DNA of 7,754 bases from CAMLHU01 sp031393795 (GCA_031393795.1 JANMWE010000060.1:1-7754); one strand, 5' to 3'; shown: positions 1-5,875, counted from the stretch's first letter. Notes: generated from the letters alone by a model not told the origin. Program-made: numbers and translations.

Positions 1-2
1 TG

Positions 3-2675
3 GCGGTGTGGCTCGATCCCGACCGCATGCGCGAACGCGGCGTCGATGTGCAGCGCCTGCAGGCCACGCTGGCGGCGGCCAACATGGGGCTGCCGGCCGG
101 CGCCGTGCTCGACCCGTCCAGTGGCGCGCCACGCATGTTGAGTGTCGAGACCGGCAACTTCATCAGCTCGGCCGAGGAACTGGCCGACCTGGTGGTCGGC
201 GTGAGCAGCGGGCGGCCGGTCTACCTGCGCGAGGTCGCCCGGGTCGAGTACGGCGCGCGCCAGCCGCACGACTACGTGTGGTTTACGCCCGGCGCCGCAG
301 GTACCGGCGCGGCGTCTCCGGCGGCGGCCGCCAGCGCACCCGCGGGCCAGGTGTTTCCGGCGCTCATGCTGAGCATCACCAAGAAGCCGGGCCAGAACGC
401 GGTCGACGTCGCGCGCGCCGCCCGGGTGCGGCTCGACGAACTGCGCAACACCGTCATACCGGCCGGCATCGAAACCACGATCACGCGCGACTATGGAGAG
501 ACGGCGGCCGAAAAGGCCAACAAGCTGATCCAGAAACTCGGCTTCGCGACCGGTTCGGTGATCCTGCTGGTCGGTCTGGCGCTGGGCCGGCGCGAGGCGC
601 TGATCGTCGGCGCGGCGGTGATCCTCACGCTCACGGCCACGCTGTTCGCCTCGTGGGCCTGGGGTTTCACGCTGAATCGGGTCTCGTTGTTCGCATTGAT
701 CTTCTCGATCGGCATCCTGGTGGACGACGCGATCGTGGTGGTGGAGAACATCTACCGCCACCTCAAGCTGGGCGGACGTCCCGCGGACACGGCCGCCATC
801 GAAGGGGTGGACGAGGTCGGCAACCCGACCATCCTGGCCACCTTCACGGTGATCGCCGCGATCCTGCCGATGGCGTTCGTCTCCGGAATGATGGGCCCCT
901 ACATGCGGCCGATCCCGGTCGGCGCGTCGGCCGCGATGCTCGCATCGCTGGCGGTGGCCTTTGTGGTGACGCCCTGGCTCGCCTTCAAGCTTCTCGCCAG
1001 GCATGTGACGCCCGGCAGCACCGTTGGTCACGGGGACGGCGTGGAGAGCGGATTCGGGCGGCGGTATGCGCGCGTGATGAACGCGCTGATGGATGCGCCC
1101 AAGATCCGGAATCGCTTCTATATCGGCATCGGCGTTCTCCTGCTCGGCTCGATGGCGCTGGTGGCGTTCCGGGTGGTGCAGGTGAAGATGCTTCCGTTCG
1201 ACAACAAGTCGGAGTTCCAGGTGATCCTGGACCTGCCGGAAGGGACCACGCTCGAGACCTCCAATGCTGCGGCCGAAGAGGTGGCGGCGTGGCTTCGGAC
1301 CGTGCCCGAGGTGCGGAGTACCGAGACCTACGCCGGCACCGCGGCGCCGTTCAACTTCAACGGTCTGGTGCGACACTATTTCCTCCGGAGCGGCGCGAAT
1401 GTGGCCGACGTGCAGGTGAATCTCCTCGCCAAGGGGGAGCGTCACCGGCAGAGCCACGCCATCGCCCTCGCGGTGCGGTCGGCGGTGGACTCGATCGCGC
1501 GGCGCTACGGCGCGCGCGCCAAGATCGCCGAGATCCCGCCCGGACCGCCGGTGCTTTCCACCCTGGTGGCGGAGGTCTACGCGGCCGACGACGCGACGCG
1601 GCTGGCGGCGGCCGAGCGGGTGCGCGACGTGTTCGATGCCACGCCCGGCGTGGTCGATGTGGACTGGACGGAAGAGGCACCGCAGGGACGACTCGACCTC
1701 CGGGTCGACCGCGCCCGTGTGGCCGAGGCAGGGGCGAGCGTGGCGCAGGTGAGCCAGACACTGGCGTTGGCGCTGAGCGGGATGACGGCGGGGCGGCTGG
1801 TGAGCGTCACCGCGCGGGAGCCGGTGACGGTGGTGCCGCGGCTGGACATCCGGCAGCGGTCGTCCGTCGCTGCGCTGCTGGCGATCCCGGTCTCCACGCC
1901 GCGCGGGCCGGTACCACTGGGTCGCTTCGTGCGGGTCGACTCGACCACGCGTGAAGTGGCGCGGTTCCGGAAGGACCTCCGGCCCGTCATCTACGTCACC
2001 GGCGACGTGGGGGGCGCCATCGAGGCGCCGGTCTATGCCATCCTCGCGATGAACGCGGTGCTCGACACCGTGCGGGTGGACGGCGCCGAGATCAAGCGCT
2101 ACAACTCGACCGCGCCCGACCGGCTGGACGAGACCGCGCTCAAGTGGGACGGCGAGTGGCAGGTGACCATCGACGTCTTCCGTGACCTCGGTCTCGCCTT
2201 CGCCGTGGTGCTGCTGCTGATCTATGTGCTGGTGGTGGGATGGTTCCAGTCGTTCACGGTGCCGCTGGTGATCATGGCACCGATCCCGCTCACCCTCGTC
2301 GGCATCCTGCCGGGACACGCGCTCTTCGGCGCGTTCTTCACTGCCACCTCGATGATCGGGATGATCGCGCTGGCGGGGATCATCGTCCGCAACTCGATCC
2401 TGCTGGTGGACTTCATCCAGCTGGCCGAGGAGCGAGGCAGATCCTTGCGCGACGCGGTGGTGGAGGCGGGGGCCGTGCGGTTCCGTCCGATCGCGCTGAC
2501 GGCGGCGGCGGTGGTCGTCGGGGGATTGGTGATGGTGCTCGACCCGATCTTCCAGGGCCTGGCGGTGGCGCTGATCAGCGGCGCCGTGGTGGCCACCCTG
2601 CTCACGATGGTGGTGGTGCCGCTGCTCTATTGGGAATTGCGACGGCGGCAGGTCGTTACCGAGGAGGTCGCATGA
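3..2675 (+). CDS. RND-superfamily efflux permease, 5'-truncated by window edge
   Basis: This is the C-terminal part (about 890 residues) of an inner-membrane, proton-driven RND pump. Full-length members have about 1,050, so the N-terminus lies upstream. The GTG at 6 lies inside the gene (reading AVWLDPDRM) and is not a start. Counting from the codon at 6, periplasmic porter sequence comes first, then helices from about 175. The motif GILVDDAIVVVENI covers nt 711-752, and its paired aspartates (nt 723-728) match the proton-relay pair of AcrB-type pumps. A second periplasmic loop contains IPPGPPVLSTLVAEVY, and a second helix bundle ends in LLYWELRRRQ. The internal duplication and the DD pair are seen directly. 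The substrate cannot be read: membrane-fusion and outer-membrane partners would lie upstream. The PII-like gene overlapping its 3' end points to the RND subgroup that carries such an accessory protein. An Ala/Gly/Pro-rich stretch (nt 288-353) interrupts the first periplasmic region. Confidence 0.95.
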   Translation, partial: AVWLDPDRMRERGVDVQRLQATLAAANMGLPAGAVLDPSSGAPRMLSVETGNFISSAEELADLVVGVSSGRPVYLREVARVEYGARQPHDYVWFTPGAAGTGAASPAAAASAPAGQVFPALMLSITKKPGQNAVDVARAARVRLDELRNTVIPAGIETTITRDYGETAAEKANKLIQKLGFATGSVILLVGLALGRREALIVGAAVILTLTATLFASWAWGFTLNRVSLFALIFSIGILVDDAIVVVENIYRHLKLGGRPADTAAIEGVDEVGNPTILATFTVIAAILPMAFVSGMMGPYMRPIPVGASAAMLASLAVAFVVTPWLAFKLLARHVTPGSTVGHGDGVESGFGRRYARVMNALMDAPKIRNRFYIGIGVLLLGSMALVAFRVVQVKMLPFDNKSEFQVILDLPEGTTLETSNAAAEEVAAWLRTVPEVRSTETYAGTAAPFNFNGLVRHYFLRSGANVADVQVNLLAKGERHRQSHAIALAVRSAVDSIARRYGARAKIAEIPPGPPVLSTLVAEVYAADDATRLAAAERVRDVFDATPGVVDVDWTEEAPQGRLDLRVDRARVAEAGASVAQVSQTLALALSGMTAGRLVSVTAREPVTVVPRLDIRQRSSVAALLAIPVSTPRGPVPLGRFVRVDSTTREVARFRKDLRPVIYVTGDVGGAIEAPVYAILAMNAVLDTVRVDGAEIKRYNSTAPDRLDETALKWDGEWQVTIDVFRDLGLAFAVVLLLIYVLVVGWFQSFTVPLVIMAPIPLTLVGILPGHALFGAFFTATSMIGMIALAGIIVRNSILLVDFIQLAEERGRSLRDAVVEAGAVRFRPIALTAAAVVVGGLVMVLDPIFQGLAVALISGAVVATLLTMVVVPLLYWELRRRQVVTEEVA
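2661..2667 (+). promoter_or_regulatory. Ribosome binding site of the PII-like gene, inside the RND gene
   Basis: GAGGAGG is a strong Shine-Dalgarno sequence within the last codons of the pump gene. It is 4 nt from the ATG at 2672 and 7 nt from the ATG at 2675. The spacing favours the second ATG, so the protein may begin MTLLFLSYAG rather than MMTLLFLSYAG. Either choice keeps the two genes translationally coupled. Confidence 0.7.
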
Positions 2676-2965
2676 TGACGCTTCTGTTCTTGAGCTATGC
2701 CGGTGCCAGACCGGACCGGATCGCTGGGCGCCTCGACGCCGAAGGTGTGGCGGGACACACCCGCTTCGCCCACGCCACCGGGCACGGGCTCACCGGCCCG
2801 CGCGAAGGGACCCGCGCCTGGCCCGGCGAAGTGACGGTCTTCACCACGGTGGTGCCCGCGACCGAAGCGCCCCGGCTGCTCGAAGCGCTCCGAGCGGAGT
2901 CGCTGGCGCTCCCCCCCGGCGAGCGGCTGCACGTCGCCGCACTCCCCGTAGAGACCTTCTTCTGA
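2672..2965 (+). CDS. PII-like RND transporter-associated protein (PG0541-type)
   Basis: This is a 97-residue soluble protein (96 from the second ATG) with no signal peptide or membrane helix. It starts inside the pump's stop codon (ATGATGA). The pattern is a small alpha/beta fold: an initial strand (MTLLFLSYAG), a central glycine-rich segment HGLTGPREGTRAWPGE (about residues 42-57), a strand VTVFTTVVP (58-66), a helix (about 69-79) and a final strand (LHVAALPVE). Size, the G-P-x-x-GT-x-AWPG loop and position next to an RND pump fit the PG0541-type transporter-associated family, related to PII/GlnB-like proteins. PII-like proteins commonly form trimers and bind small ligands between subunits, so a role in gating or sensing for the pump is plausible. 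That role is inferred; no ligand can be assigned. DUF3240-type PII-like proteins next to metal RND pumps are the nearest alternative. Confidence 0.8.
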   Translation: MMTLLFLSYAGARPDRIAGRLDAEGVAGHTRFAHATGHGLTGPREGTRAWPGEVTVFTTVVPATEAPRLLEALRAESLALPPGERLHVAALPVETFF

Positions 2966-2974
2966 TCGAGTACC

Positions 2975-3002
2975 TCTCACCTCTTACTTCTTACTTCTCA
3001 CT
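2975..3002 (+). repeat. Four tandem heptamers, consensus TCTYACT
   Basis: The units are TCTCACC (2975-2981), TCTTACT (2982-2988), TCTTACT (2989-2995) and TCTCACT (2996-3002), with no spacers. The array fills half of the 58-nt gap between the PII-like gene and the DUF2892 gene. One strand is entirely pyrimidine apart from one A per unit. It ends just before the Shine-Dalgarno of the next gene. No terminator-like stem with a T run is present. Confidence 0.75.
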
Positions 3003-3023
3003 CGTGAGCAAGGACCACCGACC

Positions 3024-3236
3024 ATGTGTGATGGAATGCTGATCCGGCGGATCGCCGGACTGTTCGTGATGGCCAGCGTGGTGCTGGCGATGACCGTCAG
3101 CCCGCTCTGGCTCTGGTTCACCCTCTTCGTGGGGTTCAACCTCTTCCAGTCGAGCCTGACCAACTTCTGCCCGTTGGAAATGGTGCTGGGCCGGCTGGGA
3201 TGGTTCCACTGCCGCCCCAAGGGGGCAAGGGCCTAA
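3024..3236 (+). CDS. DUF2892 / YgaP-tail type small membrane protein
   Basis: This is a 70-residue protein with two hydrophobic segments (about 10-26 and 28-43) separated by a short polar turn around the SPLWLWF sequence. They are followed by LFQSSLTNFCPLEMVLGRLG (39-58). The G-F-N-L-F-Q-S-x-x-T-x-FCPL pattern is characteristic of DUF2892, the membrane hairpin also found at the C-terminus of the rhodanese YgaP. Members are often encoded near rhodaneses and sulfur-oxidation genes, which fits the neighbours here. Its biochemical role is not established. The ATG at 3024 has an AAGGA Shine-Dalgarno at 3010-3014 with a 9-nt spacer; the ATG at 3036 is a weaker alternative. Its TAA stop (3234-3236) overlaps the stop of the convergent arsR-type gene. 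Cys2, Cys49 and Cys63 are present; Cys49 lies in the family motif. Confidence 0.85.
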   Translation: MCDGMLIRRIAGLFVMASVVLAMTVSPLWLWFTLFVGFNLFQSSLTNFCPLEMVLGRLGWFHCRPKGARA

Positions 3237-3562
3237 CCCCGGCGGCGGAGGAGCTTGCGGCGGCGTTCGAGGTCCTCCTCGATCCCGCCACAGACCAGGG
3301 AACAGAGCTCATATACGGCGGGGTCGGCCACGCGGTACCAAGTGGTCGTCCCTTCCTTGCGCCGCGCAATGAACCCCTGCTGGAGCAGGAGCTGCAGGTG
3401 CTTGGAGGTGTTGGCCTGCCCCGCGCCGGTCTCGTCGGCCAGGTCGCCCACGCTCTTCTCCCCCCGCCGCAGGGCGTTGAGGAGGCGGAGCCGCATCGGC
3501 ACCGCCAAGGCGGCGAACCGCTCGGCGATCACGTCGGCGCTGGCATCGGTCAGTTCGATCAT
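3233..3562 (-). CDS. ArsR-family transcriptional repressor, candidate persulfide/thiol sensor
   Basis: This is a 109-residue winged-helix regulator. An N-terminal helix (about 8-20) leads into MRLRLLNALRRGEKSVGDLADETG, the recognition region GQANTSKHLQLLLQQGFI (48-65) and the wing RRKEGTTTWYRV (67-78). The ATG at 3562 is preferred over a TTG at 3583 because AAGAGG lies 9 nt upstream (minus strand, 3577-3572). The helix that holds metal ligands in ArsR/SmtB has no ELCVCD-type motif, so arsenic or cadmium sensing is not supported. The only cysteines are Cys87 and Cys91 in the last helix (ELCSLVCGG), a CxxxC pair facing a dimer-interface region. Because the divergent gene cluster handles sulfane sulfur, a redox or persulfide switch on this pair is a reasonable inference. 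BigR/SqrR sensors instead use one N-terminal and one C-terminal cysteine. Confidence 0.9.
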   Translation of the reverse strand: MIELTDASADVIAERFAALAVPMRLRLLNALRRGEKSVGDLADETGAGQANTSKHLQLLLQQGFIARRKEGTTTWYRVADPAVYELCSLVCGGIEEDLERRRKLLRRRG

Positions 3563-3571
3563 CGGCAGTAT

Positions 3572-3577
3572 CCTCTT
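3572..3577 (-). promoter_or_regulatory. Ribosome binding site of the arsR-type gene
   Basis: Read on the minus strand this is AAGAGG, 9 nt before the ATG that ends at 3562. It supports that ATG over the upstream TTG at 3583, for which no Shine-Dalgarno is visible in the AT-rich segment preceding it. Confidence 0.6.
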
Positions 3578-3591
3578 AATCAACTATCTAT

Positions 3592-3609
3592 CAATATAAG
3601 CATATATCG
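3592..3609. promoter_or_regulatory. AT-rich palindrome, candidate ArsR operator
   Basis: The sequence contains ATATA (3594-3598), the spacer AGCA, and TATAT (3603-3607). One more matching pair lies beyond a mismatch (C3592/G3609). It sits in the only AT-rich patch of the window, between the divergent regulator and exporter genes. ArsR-family operators are typically AT-rich inverted repeats overlapping the promoter. Binding by this regulator is inferred from position. Confidence 0.5.
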
Positions 3610-3625
3610 GCCCAGACGCTATATT
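3593..3625. promoter_or_regulatory. Candidate divergent promoter pair (-10 elements)
   Basis: TATATT at 3620-3625 on the plus strand could be the -10 of the exporter operon, 12 nt before its ATG; the transcript would then be nearly leaderless. TATATT also reads on the minus strand at 3598-3593 and could serve the regulator gene. It lies inside the palindrome. No convincing -35 is seen for either, so these are weak calls. If right, a repressor at the palindrome would block both directions. Confidence 0.35.
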
Positions 3626-3637
3626 GCCGGGGTCCCC

Positions 3638-4408
3638 ATGACCCTCCTCGCCGCTCTCCTCGCCCTCGCAGTCGGACTCTCCCTCGGCCTCCTCGGCGGC
3701 GGGGGGTCGATCCTCACGATCCCGATCTTCCGCTACGCCCTCGGGATGGGGGTCAAGGAATCGATCGCGATGAGCCTCGGCGTGGTGAGCGTCACCAGCC
3801 TCGCCGGCGCGCTCCGCCATTGGCACAAGGGAAACCTCGACCTGAAGGCGCTCGTCGCGTTCGCCCCCGCAGCCGTCATCAGCAGCTATCTCGGCGCCAA
3901 GCTCGCCCACTTCGTCCCGGCCACGGTCCAGATGGCCGGGCTCGGGATGGTGATGGCCGCCGCCGCGGTCCTGATGTGGGGCGGCGGGGCGGCGAGCCTC
4001 GTGCCGGGATCCGTGGAGTCCGCGGAGTCCGTACCTTCGGCGGCGAAGAGCCCCCGCGCGGAAGCGATCATCGGCATCGGCATCGGTCTCGGATTCCTGA
4101 CCGGGATCCTCGGCGTCGGCGGCGGCTTCCTCATCGTCCCCGCACTGGTGATCATCCTCGGGCTCGACATCAAGAAGGCGGTCGGCACCTCCCTCGGCGT
4201 GATCTCCCTGAACGCCGCGGCAGGGTTCGTGGGGTACCTGGGGCAGGTGACGATGGACTGGGTCCTGATGGCGGGGTTCACGGCGGTCGCCATCGCGGGG
4301 GTGTTCGCGGGGGCAGCACTCGTTCCCAAGGTCTCCCAGCTGCAGCTGCGACGGGGCTTCGCGGTCTTCCTGATCGGGGTCGCGGTCTACATCCTTATAC
4401 GGCGATGA
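3638..4408 (+). CDS. TauE/SafE-family sulfite/sulfur anion exporter
   Basis: This is a 256-residue polytopic membrane protein with about eight hydrophobic segments and the internal duplication typical of TauE/SafE. The first half contains SLGLLGGGGSILTIPIF (15-31) followed by MSLGVVSVTSLAGAL. The second half contains FLTGILGVGGGFLIVPAL (153-170) followed by GTSLGVISLNAAAGFVGYLG. The family exports sulfite, sulfoacetate and related anions; with a persulfide dioxygenase in the same transcript, sulfite or thiosulfate is the likely cargo. The ATG at 3638 is chosen because the helix starts there and the longer frame upstream runs through the promoter and the arsR gene. The Shine-Dalgarno is poor: GGGG (3629-3632) belongs to a perfect 9-nt palindrome GGGGTCCCC abutting the ATG. 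A polar linker (about 119-142) joins the halves and holds a 9-bp DNA repeat. The stop overlaps the next start (ATGA). Confidence 0.92.
   Translation: MTLLAALLALAVGLSLGLLGGGGSILTIPIFRYALGMGVKESIAMSLGVVSVTSLAGALRHWHKGNLDLKALVAFAPAAVISSYLGAKLAHFVPATVQMAGLGMVMAAAAVLMWGGGAASLVPGSVESAESVPSAAKSPRAEAIIGIGIGLGFLTGILGVGGGFLIVPALVIILGLDIKKAVGTSLGVISLNAAAGFVGYLGQVTMDWVLMAGFTAVAIAGVFAGAALVPKVSQLQLRRGFAVFLIGVAVYILIRR
4010..4033 (+). repeat. In-frame 9-bp tandem repeat in the exporter's central loop
   Basis: TCCGTGGAG (4010-4018), TCCGCGGAG (4019-4027) and a partial third copy TCCGTA (4028-4033) lie in the linker between the two halves of the exporter, encoding the GSVESAESV region. A 9-bp unit keeps the frame on expansion or contraction. 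It could be slippage-derived and may simply be tolerated in a loop. Confidence 0.55.
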
Positions 4409-5874
4409 TCTTCCAGCGCTTCTTCGACGACAAGCTTGCCCAGGCGAGCTACCTGATCGGCTGCGTCGCCACCGGCGAGGCGGTCGTGATCGACGCCAAC
4501 CGCGACGTCGAGCCGTACGTGCGCGCGGCCGAGCACGAAGGGCTCCGGATCGTGGCGGTCACCGAGACCCACATCCACGCCGACTACCTCAGCGGGAGCC
4601 GGGAGCTCGCGGCGCGTACTGGCGCTCAACTGCACCTGAGCGACTGTGGTGATGCCGACTGGAAGTATGGCTTCGCGGCGAGCGACAAGGCCCGTCTCCT
4701 CAGGGAGGGGGACGAGATCGTGGTCGGCAACGTGCGGCTCCGCGCCATCCACACGCCGGGGCACACGCCCGAGCACCTGAGCTTCCTCTATATAGATGGC
4801 GCCGCGACGACGGAGCCGATGGGGATCCTCACCGGCGACTTCGTCTTCTGCGGCGACGTAGGGCGCCCCGACCTCCTCGAAAAGGCGGTGCACGTCCGGG
4901 GGAACGCCGAGCAGGCGGCGAAGGTGCTCTGGCAGAGCCTCACGAAGTTCCGCGCGCTCCCCGATCACCTCTCGATGTGGCCCGGTCACGGGGCCGGGAG
5001 CGCCTGCGGGAAGGGGATGTCGGCGGTGCCGAGCAGCACCGTGGGATATGAAAAGCGGGTGAACTGGGCCTTCCTGGCGAAGGACGAGAAGAGCTTCGTG
5101 GCCGGGGTGTTGGCGGGGCAGGTGGAGCCACCGGCGTATTTCGCGACGATGAAGCGGCTCAATCGGGATGGGCCGAAGGTGCTGGGGGGGATCGCGACTC
5201 CCGGGTTGCTGGATTTCTCCCAATTGTCAGTTGGGAGTTCGGAGTCAGGAGGGGTGCAGGGGAAGGTGGCGGTGCAACCCTCCAAACTCCCAACTCCAAA
5301 CTCTCCTGTCCTTGTCGACCTCCGTTCCGCCGCGGAGTTCGCCGCCGGCCACATCCCCGGCTCGCTCAGCATCCCGCTCAACAAGAGCTTCACCAGCTGG
5401 GCCGGATCGCTGCTCCCCTATGACCGCGACATCCAGTTGATCTTCCCCGATCGCGACGCCGCGGGGCTCCGCGAGGTAGCACGCGACCTGGCGCTGATCG
5501 GACTCGACCGCATTGCGGGGTACTGGAGCGTCGACGCGATCGACTGGTGGCGCGACCAGGGACGCCCGCTCACGACCGTCTCGCAGATGTCGCCCGCGTC
5601 GGCCGCCGCCGCGAAGTACGCGATCGTGGATGTGCGCGCCGCGAGCGAGTGGGAGCAGGGGCATATCCCGGGGGCCACCCACATCCCGCTTTCGGAGCTC
5701 GCCGACCGGCTCGCGGAACTCCCCACCGACCGCCCCCTCGTGCTGCAATGTGCCGGCGGCGGACGCTCGATGATCGCGGCGAGCCTCCTGCAGGCGCACG
5801 GCGTGGCGGGAGTGGTGAATCTCTCCGGTGGGTACACCGCCTGGCTCAAGGCCGGGCTCCCCACCGAGTCGTAG
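4405..5874 (+). CDS. CstB-like persulfide dioxygenase with two rhodanese domains
   Basis: The protein has 489 residues. The metallo-beta-lactamase domain (about 1-250) shows THIHADYLSG (His56, His58, Asp60), HTPGHTPEH (His120), LTGDFVFCGDVGRPDL (Asp145) and WPGHGAGSACG (His195). This is the ETHE1/persulfide-dioxygenase pattern; Fe(II) held by two His and one Asp is known for that family. A first rhodanese domain (about 301-386) has VDLRSAAEFAAGHIPGS, but the active-loop position reads LIFPDRD without cysteine. The second (about 395-487) has CAGGGRS with catalytic Cys449. This order matches Staphylococcus CstB, which oxidises thiol persulfides to sulfite and makes thiosulfate. Cys20 and Cys201 sit where I recall CstB having cysteines of the same number. 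No Shine-Dalgarno precedes the ATG, which overlaps the exporter stop, so translational coupling is likely. The linker at about 274-300 is encoded by a repeat element. Confidence 0.93.
   Translation: MIFQRFFDDKLAQASYLIGCVATGEAVVIDANRDVEPYVRAAEHEGLRIVAVTETHIHADYLSGSRELAARTGAQLHLSDCGDADWKYGFAASDKARLLREGDEIVVGNVRLRAIHTPGHTPEHLSFLYIDGAATTEPMGILTGDFVFCGDVGRPDLLEKAVHVRGNAEQAAKVLWQSLTKFRALPDHLSMWPGHGAGSACGKGMSAVPSSTVGYEKRVNWAFLAKDEKSFVAGVLAGQVEPPAYFATMKRLNRDGPKVLGGIATPGLLDFSQLSVGSSESGGVQGKVAVQPSKLPTPNSPVLVDLRSAAEFAAGHIPGSLSIPLNKSFTSWAGSLLPYDRDIQLIFPDRDAAGLREVARDLALIGLDRIAGYWSVDAIDWWRDQGRPLTTVSQMSPASAAAAKYAIVDVRAASEWEQGHIPGATHIPLSELADRLAELPTDRPLVLQCAGGGRSMIAASLLQAHGVAGVVNLSGGYTAWLKAGLPTES
5227..5305 (+). 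repeat. Inverted pair of heptamer arrays inside the dioxygenase gene
   Basis: The left array runs TCAGTTG, GGAGTTC, GGAGTCA, GGAGGGG (5227-5254; consensus GGAGTTN). The right array is its complement in sense: AACTCCC, AACTCCA, AACTCTC (5285-5305), preceded by a degenerate unit CCCTCCA (5278-5284). The best stem pairs 5229-5244 with 5280-5295, 15 of 16 positions, around a 35-nt loop. The element is translated in frame as about 27 low-complexity residues (roughly 274-300: LSVGSSESGG... to ...KLPTPNS) between the catalytic and first rhodanese domains. Confidence 0.75.
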
Positions 5875-5875
5875 C

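Noticed and set aside
8..1954. Plus-strand open frame of 648 codons overlapping the RND gene
   Set aside because: Arg/Gly-rich shadow frame; the RND frame carries the conserved transmembrane and DD motifs.
2975..3002. Possible CRISPR or attachment-site repeat
   Set aside because: Units are 7 bp with no spacers, and there are no cas, integrase or transposase genes in the window.
2997..3008. Small inverted repeat CTCAC-TC-GTGAG before the DUF2892 gene
   Set aside because: A two-base loop is too short for a stable hairpin, and the left arm is just the end of the heptamer array.
3214..3226. GC hairpin (GCCCC-AAG-GGGGC) near the convergent gene ends
   Set aside because: Only five pairs, lies inside the DUF2892 coding sequence and has no T run on either strand, so it is not a supported terminator.
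3200..3637. N-terminal extension of the exporter frame
   Set aside because: The upstream frame runs antisense through the arsR-type gene and the promoter region; the protein begins with its first membrane helix at 3638.
4387..5223. Long minus-strand open frame (278 codons) opposite the dioxygenase gene
   Set aside because: It mirrors a gene with clear catalytic motifs, its composition is Arg/Pro/Glu/His-rich as expected of an antisense frame in GC-rich DNA, and it has no domain I recognise.
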